From Hungatella_A sp034142505 (lineage in GTDB: Bacteria > Bacillota > Clostridia > Lachnospirales > Lachnospiraceae), in assembly GCA_034142505.1 (NCBI GenBank), contig JAWZDV010000052.1, forward strand, positions 62,001-126,000: DNA of 64,000 bases. The letters are read 5' to 3'. The notes below the pieces were generated by a model. It saw nothing but the letters and a program-made list of their open reading frames with translations, ran no database searches and was not told the DNA's origin. Below, piece by piece: positions 1-7,885 of this stretch. Numbering within the stretch: the first letter of the stretch is position 1; every line of letters starts with the position of its first letter. The translations under genes and the position numbers were made by a program.

Positions 1-1056
1 CTGATTCCGCTTTTGGAGCGGTTAAACAAGACCGATTATCATGTCATGCTCACCTCCTGGCTCCATGTGGATGAGAAGGGGAAGGTGTTTGCCGGAGGGG
101 TTCAGACACGGATCTTCAGAAACCTGGAAGGACTGCGGTTTATTAACCGGATTCATGAGGAACTTGCCGTAAATGGAGCAACGATCTTTCCCTATACCGT
201 GGATGCCAGCAGAGAAGTGACCATCTTTCACAGTGGATACAACCGGGAGTCCAGCGCCGACAAAGGCAAGGGAGAGCGAAACGCCAGGCTGATCCATATG
301 GAACTTGCCGAACATCCTGACAATTACAATATGATGGGATATCTGGGAGATGCCTACTATGCCATGGAGGATGAACTGGCGGCGGAGGAGTGGTACCGGA
401 AATCCATCCGCCTGATGCCGCCCCGGATTGAAGAGTATGATGTGAGAAGCGCGGTTACCTTCTGGAAACTGATGGTGATTCTCTCTAAGAGAGGGGAGGA
501 AGGGCCGCTGATGGAAATCTATGAGAAGGCGGTCCGTCTGGTTCCAAAAGAGAGCGATTACGATTACATTGCGGGAACCTACTATACCACAAAGAAAAAT
601 TACAGGAAAGGCGCCCGTTATCTGGAGCAGGCGGTCGGAAAGCTGGAGCAGTATGGGCAGGTAAACGGAGGCGACTTACTGTCTGGAAACCTCCAGGGCG
701 CCTGGGAACTTCTTGCCCTGTGCCATTACCAGAACGGGGATCTGGCATCCTGTGTCAAATACTGTACCTGCCTGTTGAAGGCAGACCGTTACCTCATGTC
801 AACTCTGGTGATGATGATGTGTGCGTTTCGGTGGGATGAGGAAAGAAGGGCAGAGGAAGCGGCGGATGCAGCCCAGGTAGCCGCATTTTTGGAACAGCTG
901 TATGATATTCACAGTCTGAAGGACCGGGTATTTCTGCTGCGGGCTGCCATGAAGGCAGATTATGACAGTCTGGTGAAGAAGCTGCGGGCTGCCTGTTCCC
1001 TGGTGGAATTGGAGTGTTTTGACCGTTCTATGAAAGAGCGAAGCGGACAGCCGTAA
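1..1056 (+). CDS. Glycosyltransferase with C-terminal TPR repeats (5' end outside window)
   Basis: The reading frame is open from base 1, so the true start lies upstream; the first in-frame start-like codon (TTG at 13) is not a real start. The first 60 visible residues (FRNLEGLRFINRIHEEL) resemble the end of a GT2 glycosyltransferase domain of the type that glycosylates proteins or cell-surface polymers. The rest is helical with tetratricopeptide-like stretches (NYNMMGYLGDAYYAMEDEL, then a YIAGTYYTTKKNYRKGARYLEQA-type repeat written here only in part). Such GT2-TPR proteins often sit near motility genes, and a chemotaxis operon follows in the opposite direction. Substrate unknown. It ends in a strong terminator shared with the convergent peptidase gene. 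Confidence 0.75.
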   Translation: MIPLLERLNKTDYHVMLTSWLHVDEKGKVFAGGVQTRIFRNLEGLRFINRIHEELAVNGATIFPYTVDASREVTIFHSGYNRESSADKGKGERNARLIHMELAEHPDNYNMMGYLGDAYYAMEDELAAEEWYRKSIRLMPPRIEEYDVRSAVTFWKLMVILSKRGEEGPLMEIYEKAVRLVPKESDYDYIAGTYYTTKKNYRKGARYLEQAVGKLEQYGQVNGGDLLSGNLQGAWELLALCHYQNGDLASCVKYCTCLLKADRYLMSTLVMMMCAFRWDEERRAEEAADAAQVAAFLEQLYDIHSLKDRVFLLRAAMKADYDSLVKKLRAACSLVELECFDRSMKERSGQP

Positions 1057-1078
1057 CAGGGCTGTCCGCTAGTTTTTT
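1042..1078 (+). terminator. Intrinsic terminator between convergent genes
   Basis: An 11-bp stem, AGCGGACAGCC pairing with GGCTGTCCGCT across a 7-nt loop, is followed by TTTTTT on the plus strand. The stem begins inside the end of the TPR gene and reaches the stop codon of the leftward peptidase gene. It should end the rightward transcript; leftward there is no clear U tract. Confidence 0.85.
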
Positions 1079-1965
1079 GGAAGAGAGACCGCCCACAGAG
1101 GGGCGCCGTGGTCATATGCCTTTTTTAACTCCGGCAGAAGCTTGGAGAGTTCCCAGTCCTTCGTACAGTTATCAAAGTTGTTTGGGTCGGCAATCCGAAC
1201 TTTATCGTCTCCCAGAGATTCCGTCAACAGGATAAAATGACCATTATCCGTAAAGGTGCCTTCCCCCATCAGGGCTACCAGAATGTGGCCGCTCTCTAAC
1301 AGTTCCGTCACCGTTTCCGGATTCCGGTTCCTCACCGGTTCCACCAAAAAGCCATAAGCGGTGAGAGAGTCCCGGATCAGATTGTGATAGGAGCCACCCT
1401 GAGGGGCATGACAGCCATTGGCCGAAGCCCAGTCGGCAGCCTCCACAGGAGTGATGCGGGCAGAAGAAAAACTGTTGATGAGCATGGCAGCCGCGGTGGG
1501 ACCGCAGCCATACTGGGCCATAGGGTCTTCCCCGCCATACAGATAATCCGCCCACCGGCTGTCTCCCTGGTTATAGTAAAGCATTGGCCCCATGGAAGTG
1601 TCAAGCAGGGCCGTGTAGGTGACTTCCGTATCCGGTGCAGGAAATGACGCCGGCAGGGTCTTTCCCTGCTGCTGTACGTCTTCCTTCGCTGAGGCCAGAC
1701 GGGGACTGGATTCCGAAAGACCATATACGATATCCATATGGTCCGACTGCTCTGCTTGTTGTGTCCGGGCTTTTGCCGTCTTCCAATTGCCGATTCTGGT
1801 AGAAAGGACCTCCACCGCCCCGGTCGTCTGCTCGATCACGGAAGGAGCTAGATACACACTGAAACTGAGCACCATAACGGAAGAGGATAAAAGGATGCCG
1901 GCAATGAGCCAGCGGGGAAATACAAACGGCTGGCTGCCGGCTTTTTGCTGCCTGTGTTTCTTCAT
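1069..1965 (-). CDS. Membrane-anchored C39-like cysteine peptidase
   Basis: 298 aa. A basic N-terminus is followed by one membrane segment at about residues 18-40 and a variable linker to about 125, so the catalytic part should lie outside the membrane. The C-terminal half is a papain-like C39_2 fold: YYNQGDSRWADYLYG opening, catalytic Cys154 in YGCGPTAAAM, a histidine in GHFILLTES and an Asp/Asn in RIADPNNF. It is the last gene of the che operon, 20 bp after cheB, with an AGGAGG site ahead of its ATG. The target is unknown. C39-like enzymes cleave peptides or bacteriocin leaders, but there is no ABC exporter domain here. A role in chemotaxis is only suggested by position. Confidence 0.8.
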   Translation of the reverse strand: MKKHRQQKAGSQPFVFPRWLIAGILLSSSVMVLSFSVYLAPSVIEQTTGAVEVLSTRIGNWKTAKARTQQAEQSDHMDIVYGLSESSPRLASAKEDVQQQGKTLPASFPAPDTEVTYTALLDTSMGPMLYYNQGDSRWADYLYGGEDPMAQYGCGPTAAAMLINSFSSARITPVEAADWASANGCHAPQGGSYHNLIRDSLTAYGFLVEPVRNRNPETVTELLESGHILVALMGEGTFTDNGHFILLTESLGDDKVRIADPNNFDNCTKDWELSKLLPELKKAYDHGAPLWAVSLPKN

Positions 1966-1984
1966 AAGTTCCTCCTGCGTGAGA

Positions 1985-3043
1985 TCAGGATTTGGACAGC
2001 CGGTTGATCAGTACCTGTGGGATGGACTGCAAGGGTGATTGAACGCAGACGGCCCCGATTTTCTGGGCTTCCATTGGCATACCGTAAACCACACAGGTTT
2101 CCCGGTCCTGTCCGATGGTAAACGCGCCGTTTTTCCTCATTCGCAGTAGACCGGCGGCTCCGTCAGCTCCCATGCCGGTGAGAATGATCCCGATGGCCTT
2201 CTCCTTCGCATGGCTGGCAACCGAATCAAAGAGCACATCCACCGACGGACAGTGGCCGTTTACCTTTTCCTCGGAACTGCACTGAACCGCGTAGGAATTT
2301 CCCATGCGGACCAGCCGCATCTGCAAACCGCCCGGGGCAAGCAGCGCCAGGCCGGGATGGAGACGGTCTCCCCCCTTGGCTTCCCGGACCTCCATCTTAC
2401 AAAGCCGGTTCAGGCGTTCCGCGTACATGGCGGTAAATCCCGCCGGCATATGCTGTGCAATGACAATACCGGGAAGCGTGGCGGGAAGCTGCTTTAAGAT
2501 TTCTAAGGTAGCCTCAGTGCCTCCGGTGGATGCGCCAATAGCGATGACAGTGTCATTGCTGCCGGTTGGATGAAACTGGGATATGGTCTTTGCCATCTGT
2601 CTGCCTGCGACAGACAGCCCGGCGGACGGTACCGTGGATGGAACACGGACGCGTGCCTGGGATGCCACAACCAGTTTGGAAGCCAGCATGGATAAAAAGG
2701 CATCCTTACTGACATAATTGTTCATGTCCGGTTTTCTGACAAAGTCAACCGCACCTGCCTCCAGGGCATCAAATACTCTTAAGTTAAGGGAAGATACCAG
2801 AATGACAGGGAGAGGATGCTTGGGAAGCAGCTTCTTCAAAAATTCAAGACCGGACATCCCCGGCATCTCGATATCCAGGGTTACGACATCCGGCTTTAAA
2901 AGCGGTATCTTTTTCTCCGCGTCAAAAGCATCCACGGCATATCCCACAACCTCAAAATGTTCATCCGCCGCCAGAGCGTTCATAAGCCAGGTCCGGTAAA
3001 CCGCCGAATCGTCAATAACCATCAGCCGAATTTTATTTCTCAT
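1985..3043 (-). CDS. cheB: CheB chemotaxis protein-glutamate methylesterase
   Basis: 352 aa, normal for CheB. Residues 1-125 form a receiver domain with acidic pair D11/D12 and phospho-acceptor D57 (VVTLDIEMPGMSG). Residues about 165-350 form the methylesterase/amidase domain with catalytic Ser in IGASTGGTEA, His in AQHMPAGFT and Asp in TGMGADGAAG. It removes methyl groups from chemoreceptor glutamates when phosphorylated by CheA, resetting sensitivity. Third accessory gene in the cheA-cheW-cheR-cheB operon, 40 bp after cheR. Confidence 0.96.
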   Translation of the reverse strand: MRNKIRLMVIDDSAVYRTWLMNALAADEHFEVVGYAVDAFDAEKKIPLLKPDVVTLDIEMPGMSGLEFLKKLLPKHPLPVILVSSLNLRVFDALEAGAVDFVRKPDMNNYVSKDAFLSMLASKLVVASQARVRVPSTVPSAGLSVAGRQMAKTISQFHPTGSNDTVIAIGASTGGTEATLEILKQLPATLPGIVIAQHMPAGFTAMYAERLNRLCKMEVREAKGGDRLHPGLALLAPGGLQMRLVRMGNSYAVQCSSEEKVNGHCPSVDVLFDSVASHAKEKAIGIILTGMGADGAAGLLRMRKNGAFTIGQDRETCVVYGMPMEAQKIGAVCVQSPLQSIPQVLINRLSKS

Positions 3044-3083
3044 AGATAACCCTTCTTTCCAGTGATTTTACAAAATAAGGTCT

Positions 3084-3899
3084 CTACCGGGCCTTGCGGT
3101 AAATAGCAGGCATCAGGTAGAGATAAGGACAATCTGATTTATTAAGGCTCTCTGAATGGCCGATAAAAAGGTAGCCGCCTGGTACCGTGACGTTGTAAAA
3201 ACGCCGCACCAGGTCCGTTTTTGTGGGCTGGTCAAAATAAATCATCACGTTACGGCAGAAAATCAAATCAAAGGGTCTCCGAAAACGGATTGGGTCCATC
3301 AGGTTAAAGGTCTGAAAAATCACATTTTGTTTGATGATGGGTGCGACGGTGTAGGAACCGTCCGCGGTCTTAACGAAATATTTCTTTTTCCAGGCATCAG
3401 GAACCCGGGATAGGTTTTCCTCCTGGTAGGACGGATTTTTGGCCTGGTCCAGGATCTGCTGAGAGATATCGGAGGCAAGAATCCGGGTATCCCAGGCGGA
3501 AGCCTGGGAACCGAAAAATTCTTTTAAGTAGATAGAGATCGTATAGGCTTCCTCCCCCGAGGAACAGCCGGCACTCCAGATCGACAGCACACGGTCCCGT
3601 TCATGGGCTTTGGCCAGGTTTGGAAGAACAGTATCCCTTAAATAGTTGAAATGAGCTTCCTCCCGCATAAAATAGGTATAGTTGGTGGTCAGCTTATCCA
3701 GCATGTTTGTGACCATCTCATCATTTTTGCCTGAGATGAGCGCGTCAATATAGGGGGAAAAGCTGTCATAACCCTTGGCGGCTAACGTGTTTGAGAGGCG
3801 GCTGACAATCAGCTGCCTCTTCTTACTGAGATCAATCCCATAATTCTTTTTAATATAGTTGTACAGTCTCTGAAAATCTGCATCGCTTAAGGTCAACAT
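3084..3899 (-). CDS. cheR: CheR chemoreceptor methyltransferase
   Basis: 271 aa. It has an N-terminal all-helical CheR domain (TNYTYFMREEAHF) and a Rossmann SAM-binding domain with IWSAGCSSGEEAYTI as the SAM-binding loop and FDLIFCRNVMIYF. It transfers methyl groups from S-adenosylmethionine to receptor glutamates and opposes CheB. There is no TPR extension. The two chemoreceptors in this window end in DKY and SKY, with no NWETF-like tether, so CheR probably docks directly on the receptor helices. It sits 18 bp after cheW. Confidence 0.96.
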   Translation of the reverse strand: MLTLSDADFQRLYNYIKKNYGIDLSKKRQLIVSRLSNTLAAKGYDSFSPYIDALISGKNDEMVTNMLDKLTTNYTYFMREEAHFNYLRDTVLPNLAKAHERDRVLSIWSAGCSSGEEAYTISIYLKEFFGSQASAWDTRILASDISQQILDQAKNPSYQEENLSRVPDAWKKKYFVKTADGSYTVAPIIKQNVIFQTFNLMDPIRFRRPFDLIFCRNVMIYFDQPTKTDLVRRFYNVTVPGGYLFIGHSESLNKSDCPYLYLMPAIYRKAR

Positions 3900-3917
3900 A
3901 TGAGCACTCCTGTGTGA

Positions 3918-4400
3918 TTAATACTGGTAGTTGGCAAGAGCGGTACAGTTGAAGGACATTAAAACTTCCTCTTCATCTAAATTTACCATGCCATCCAGCA
4001 ATTTCTGCTGGCGTTTTACCGGGATCGGGCGGACATCCTTAAGATCAATATCCACAACCTGATGAACGGAGTCCACAACGATTCCAAGAGAAATGGAGTC
4101 CACATTGAGAACCACAATACAGGTCTTGTTGGTATATTCCGCCTCCGGTTTTCCCATACAAAGCCGGATATCCACCACCGGAAGAATCTGCCCCCTCAAA
4201 TTGATGATGCCCTTGATAAAGGATGGGACAAGAGGAAGCGGGGTGATTGCGTAGGCATTAATGATCTCAATCACATAATTGGTGCTGAGAAACAGGATAA
4301 GGCCTCCTGATTCAAAAGTAAGGCAGCGTTCCACCTGGCTGGTATCAGCCTGTACGGTCTGTTCCTGCTGCTCATATTGATTTTCCATTTGTTCAGACAT
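3918..4400 (-). CDS. cheW: CheW chemotaxis coupling protein
   Basis: 160 aa with a Gln/Glu-rich N-terminal tail of about 25 residues and then a single CheW/SH3-like domain (GGLILFLSTNYVIEI, FIKGIINLRGQILPVVDIR, VVDSVHQVVDI). It links chemoreceptors to the CheA kinase in the membrane array. It starts 17 bp after the cheA stop codon and is surely co-transcribed with it. Confidence 0.95.
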   Translation of the reverse strand: MSEQMENQYEQQEQTVQADTSQVERCLTFESGGLILFLSTNYVIEIINAYAITPLPLVPSFIKGIINLRGQILPVVDIRLCMGKPEAEYTNKTCIVVLNVDSISLGIVVDSVHQVVDIDLKDVRPIPVKRQQKLLDGMVNLDEEEVLMSFNCTALANYQY

Positions 4401-4417
4401 GATTCATTCCTCCATGT

Positions 4418-6520
4418 TTATATATTTTCGATGACGGCGGCATGCAGACTGAGGATATCGAGGATAATACTGATATTCCCGTCACCCAGAATGGTGCATC
4501 CGGTGATGCCGTAATTCTTTAAGTCAAAACTGTTCAGATAAGTGGGAAGCGGCTTTACCACAACCTGCTGTTCGCCGATCAAATCATCTACAAACAGGCA
4601 GTAGGAGCGGTCGCTGGCCTCCACCCAGAGCAGGATGCCGTCCTCCATGGAAGTGATCTCTGTGTCCAGATGGTAAAATTGATGAAGCCGTACAATGGGA
4701 TAGAAGCTGCCCATGCGCTCCACCATCTCATTCTCATATTCATCGCGGATAATCTGTTCCGCCCGCACCTTGAAGGACTGGCGGATATTAGCAATCGGAA
4801 TGGTGAAAATGGAATTTCCCACAGTCACTTTCATGCCATCGACAATGGCAAGGGTGAGAGGAATCTTCATGGTAACGGTGGTGCCGGCCCCATCTTCACT
4901 GGAGATGGAAATCGTACCGCCCACAGATTCCACATTTTTCTTGACGACGTCCATCCCGACGCCGCGCCCGGAGTACTCGGTGACTGACTGGTTGGTAGAA
5001 AAACCGGGAAGCATAATCAGTCCCAGCGCTTCCTTGCGGGTATACTCACTTTCCGGCTTGTTGAGCAGGCCCTTTTCCTTTGCCTTGGCCAAAAGCTTAT
5101 GAGGATCGATGCCATAACCGTCATCCGATACGGTGATGACAACCTCGCTGCTGGTATGGGAAGCGGACAGGATGATCTCACCCTGTGGGTCCTTGCCGGC
5201 GGCAATCCGCTCTTCAGCCGTATCTTCAATGCCGTGGTCCATGCTGTTGCGGACAATGTGCATAATCGGGTCCTGGATGCTGTCCACAATGGTTTTATCC
5301 ACCTCGGTTTCCTCACCGATCAAGGTTAAACGGACATCCTTGTTGAGTTTCTGCTTCATATCGCGCACAATCCGGTTCATCTTCTGGAACACCCCTGAGA
5401 TCGGCACCATTCGAAGGGACATGGCGATATCCTGTAAATCATCGGTGAGCTTGCGCAGCTGCCGTCCGGATTTCATAAAATTGTCAAAACTGTCCCGGGG
5501 AAGATGCTTTAACTCGGGGGAGGAGGTAACCATAGATTCCGTAATCACGATTTCCCCTACAATATCCATCAGGCTGTCCAGCTTCATGAGATTGACACTG
5601 ATTAAATTCTGCTTGACCGGAGCATAGCTTTGCTGAACCTGGGTGTTTAAGGAAGCCAGATTGGACGTCTGGGACTGGCTGCCGGCAGAAGCTGTATTAC
5701 CCTGATCCTGATTCTTAACGGAATTGTCCTGGGGATTATCCGGATTGGAATCGGATGGGAGATCAATCAGCTCATAGGAGCGGATATGATTCTGGGTTTT
5801 TAACAGATCCTCCGCCTGGGCTGCGGTCTCGTGGCTGTCAAAGGCCAGGTAAAAGCCGTCCTCAATGATGGACTGGCAGGTACCGGGGTTGGACTCCATA
5901 TCGTCCGGATAGTAGCGGAAATCCAGCTCACATTCCTTTAAGGAGGTAGCTATCATATAAGCGCGGAGGTTTTCCATACCCACGCCTTCCTCCAGGAAAA
6001 TGTGGAGATAGCAGACAGCCTTAAGATCATCAGGAAGAGACTGGCTGTCCGTGCCGGAAGCTGTTTTTTCTGTATCGGAACCGCCGGCGGACTGTCCATC
6101 TTTCTCCAGCGCGCTGATTTTTTGCAGAAAATCATTGATTTCAGCCGCAAAAGCATCACAATTATTGGAAAGGGGCTGGCCCTGTTCCACCTTTACAATT
6201 TCACTTCTCATGGAATCTTCGGAGCGGAACATCAGATTGAAAAGCTCTTTCCTGTGCTCGCTGTTGAGAGATTCAATTCCCTTCTCACGGATATAGAAAA
6301 ACAGATCTTCAATATGATGTGCAACTGTTGCGAGAGAACCAAATTCCATCATGGCAGAAGACCCTTTGATGGTATGCATAATCCGGAAAATCTCATTGAC
6401 ATCATCGGAAGATAAATCGCCGTTTTTTTCATCGGCAACCAGCATTTCATCCAACTGGTCTAATAAGGAATTGGTTTCATACAGGTATGTATCAAGCATA
6501 CTTTCCATACCATTATCCAT
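4418..6520 (-). CDS. cheA: CheA chemotaxis histidine kinase
   Basis: 700 aa. Domain order: Hpt (P1) with phospho-acceptor His49 in IMHTIKGSSAM; a P2-like domain at about residues 165-250; a low-complexity Ser/Gln/Asn linker; P3 dimerisation (LDSLMDIVGEIVITES); P4 ATPase with N box HIVRNSMDHGIE and G boxes DDGYGID and GRGVGMDVV; and a CheW-like P5 at the end. It phosphorylates CheY and CheB in response to receptor state. First gene of the leftward operon, preceded by a SigD-type promoter motif. No cheY lies in the window, so the motor-binding regulator must be encoded elsewhere. Confidence 0.96.
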   Translation of the reverse strand: MDNGMESMLDTYLYETNSLLDQLDEMLVADEKNGDLSSDDVNEIFRIMHTIKGSSAMMEFGSLATVAHHIEDLFFYIREKGIESLNSEHRKELFNLMFRSEDSMRSEIVKVEQGQPLSNNCDAFAAEINDFLQKISALEKDGQSAGGSDTEKTASGTDSQSLPDDLKAVCYLHIFLEEGVGMENLRAYMIATSLKECELDFRYYPDDMESNPGTCQSIIEDGFYLAFDSHETAAQAEDLLKTQNHIRSYELIDLPSDSNPDNPQDNSVKNQDQGNTASAGSQSQTSNLASLNTQVQQSYAPVKQNLISVNLMKLDSLMDIVGEIVITESMVTSSPELKHLPRDSFDNFMKSGRQLRKLTDDLQDIAMSLRMVPISGVFQKMNRIVRDMKQKLNKDVRLTLIGEETEVDKTIVDSIQDPIMHIVRNSMDHGIEDTAEERIAAGKDPQGEIILSASHTSSEVVITVSDDGYGIDPHKLLAKAKEKGLLNKPESEYTRKEALGLIMLPGFSTNQSVTEYSGRGVGMDVVKKNVESVGGTISISSEDGAGTTVTMKIPLTLAIVDGMKVTVGNSIFTIPIANIRQSFKVRAEQIIRDEYENEMVERMGSFYPIVRLHQFYHLDTEITSMEDGILLWVEASDRSYCLFVDDLIGEQQVVVKPLPTYLNSFDLKNYGITGCTILGDGNISIILDILSLHAAVIENI

Positions 6521-6571
6521 TAACTTACACCGCCTTTTTCTAATTTTATTGAAAATAATATCATAATTAAT

Positions 6572-6598
6572 TTATCGGCGGAAAAGGAAAAACCATAA
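6572..6598 (-). promoter_or_regulatory. Probable SigD (sigma-28) promoter of the cheA operon
   Basis: Read leftward, TTAT, then 15 nt, then GCCGATAA. The -10 box matches the flagellar sigma factor consensus GCCGATAT/A closely; the -35 box (consensus TAAA) is weak. Transcription would start about 45 nt ahead of cheA. A matching element on the other strand lies 18 bp away. Motif match is seen; use by SigD is inferred. Confidence 0.55.
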
Positions 6599-6616
6599 GG
6601 ATTATATTTAAAAATG

Positions 6617-6643
6617 TTATATTATGTCGGAAAGTGCCGATAT
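6617..6643 (+). promoter_or_regulatory. Probable SigD promoter of the rightward motility genes
   Basis: Read rightward, TTAT, 15 nt, GCCGATAT. This has the same architecture and the same unusual TTAT -35 box as the divergent cheA promoter. It would start transcription about 30 nt ahead of the ATG at 6683. Confidence 0.5.
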
Positions 6644-6682
6644 AACTATTATGCAGACAGGATATGGAGAAAGGCGGAGCAC

Positions 6683-7566
6683 ATGCGGGAACAGTTAAAA
6701 CAACAGTTTAAAGATATGATGACCATGCTGGCAAAGGGAGAAGCCGTCCTGTATACCAGGATCAGGGAAAAAGATAAGGAGACTCTTGGCCAGTTGCTGG
6801 AGGATATGCAGAATTCAGCCATAGCCATCGGCACCACCATAGAGCAGGTGGAGGGGGAAGGAAGCGGGACGGTAAAACATTTGGAAGACTACTGCGAGCT
6901 GGTCTGGCAGTATATGACGATGGAGGAAACCAGCGAACGGTTTCGCCTCATCAATTCGATGGAACAAGAACGAAAGGCTGTCATGGAGCTGCTGGACACA
7001 GAGTTTGAATCCCGGCTGGTGATTGCTTTTCTGATCAGCAGGGGGGGGCCTGGAAACAGATGGAGCGCTTCTTTCATATTATGAAGGATAAGGCGGACTG
7101 TCATGTTGTGACCGCCCATTATATGGAAAGAACCGTCCTTGGGCCAAATGCGGCCATCCGTGACGAATCATGGATGATTCCGAAGGAAGTGGAAACCAGG
7201 GCGCTGGGAGAGTTTGATATCCGTGAAGAAATGCCGGACATGGTATTTGTGGACGGACCTTTTGTGGAAGCAGGACAGATCGGGATCACGCCCGGATACG
7301 ACTTTACGGAGGTCCGGGAGAATGCGGGAATTGTATTGTACATGCCCTGTTATGAGGATGAAAGCCAGATCAGGGAGACAGACTTTGATGCCTTACAGGT
7401 CCTGGATTCGGATATGATTCTGCTGCCATCCGAGGCGGTATGCGACAGATATAAAGAGGAACTGGGGAAGAAAAAAGATGGAAAAAAACTGATCCGGAAA
7501 CTCTACCTGCTTCATGCGCTGGACGGGGAGACCTTGTTGGAAGAGAGCATCAAAAAAACAAAATGA
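6683..7566 (+). pseudogene. CDP-glycerol glycerophosphotransferase-like gene split by a frameshift at an 8-G tract
   Basis: Two overlapping frames form one protein. The first (6683-7084) encodes a helical N-terminal region (IAIGTTIEQVEGEG, LEDYCELVWQYM) and reads to LVIAFLISRGG before going out of frame. The second (open before 7060, ending 7566) continues as AWKQMERFFHIMKDK and then VFVDGPF and IVLYMPCYED, the pattern of the N-terminal part of Lachnospiraceae CDP-glycerol glycerophosphotransferase-like proteins. The break falls exactly in GGGGGGGG at 7041-7048. One extra G (nine) or two fewer (six) restores a frame of about 295 aa. The restored protein still lacks the C-terminal portion usual in the family. 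ATG 6683 is chosen for its AAGGCGG site. It could be a decayed gene, a phase-variable gene or a sequencing error. Confidence 0.7.
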
Positions 7567-7594
7567 TAGAGATCAATAAAAGGGGGTATTACAT

Positions 7595-7786
7595 ATGAGT
7601 ATTATAAATTCAATTGCGTCGGCCAGTATCAGTCTTAAAAGTACGGAGATCATGACAAATATGAATCTGGCCATGATGGGCAAGACGATGGATATTGCCG
7701 AGGAACAGGGTCAGGCACTGCAGGAAATGCTGGAAGCGGCAGACCCGGGGATCAGCAGCAGTCAGCTTCTGGATGTTTATGCGTGA
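7595..7786 (+). CDS. YjfB-family putative motility protein
   Basis: 63 aa. The sequence pattern, a small helical protein with MNLAMMGKTMDIAEEQGQAL followed by QEMLEA, matches the YjfB family, small proteins that in Bacillus belong to the SigD motility regulon; their molecular role is not known to me. A purine-rich AAAAGGGGG site precedes the ATG. It sits between the split glycerophosphotransferase-like gene and a chemoreceptor gene, which fits a motility link. Confidence 0.75.
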   Translation: MSIINSIASASISLKSTEIMTNMNLAMMGKTMDIAEEQGQALQEMLEAADPGISSSQLLDVYA

Positions 7787-7817
7787 CGGGAAATCATGAA
7801 AAACTTTGGAAATAGGG

Positions 7818-7844
7818 TTAGAGAATGGAGAAATTTGTCGATAT
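7818..7844 (+). promoter_or_regulatory. Possible SigD promoter of the chemoreceptor gene
   Basis: TTAG, 15 nt, GTCGATAT, about 40 nt ahead of the chemoreceptor ATG. The -10 box has one mismatch to GCCGATAT and the spacing equals that of the two motifs at the cheA divergent region. Confidence 0.4.
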
Positions 7845-7885
7845 ATCATATTAGAATAATCATGTTAGGGAAAGGATAGTATGAG

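Noticed and set aside
7060..7566. Independent gene starting at ATG 7060
   Set aside because: No ribosome site fits this ATG, the frame is open upstream of it to the G tract, and the residues ahead of it (AWKQ) continue the family alignment. It is the second half of a split gene.
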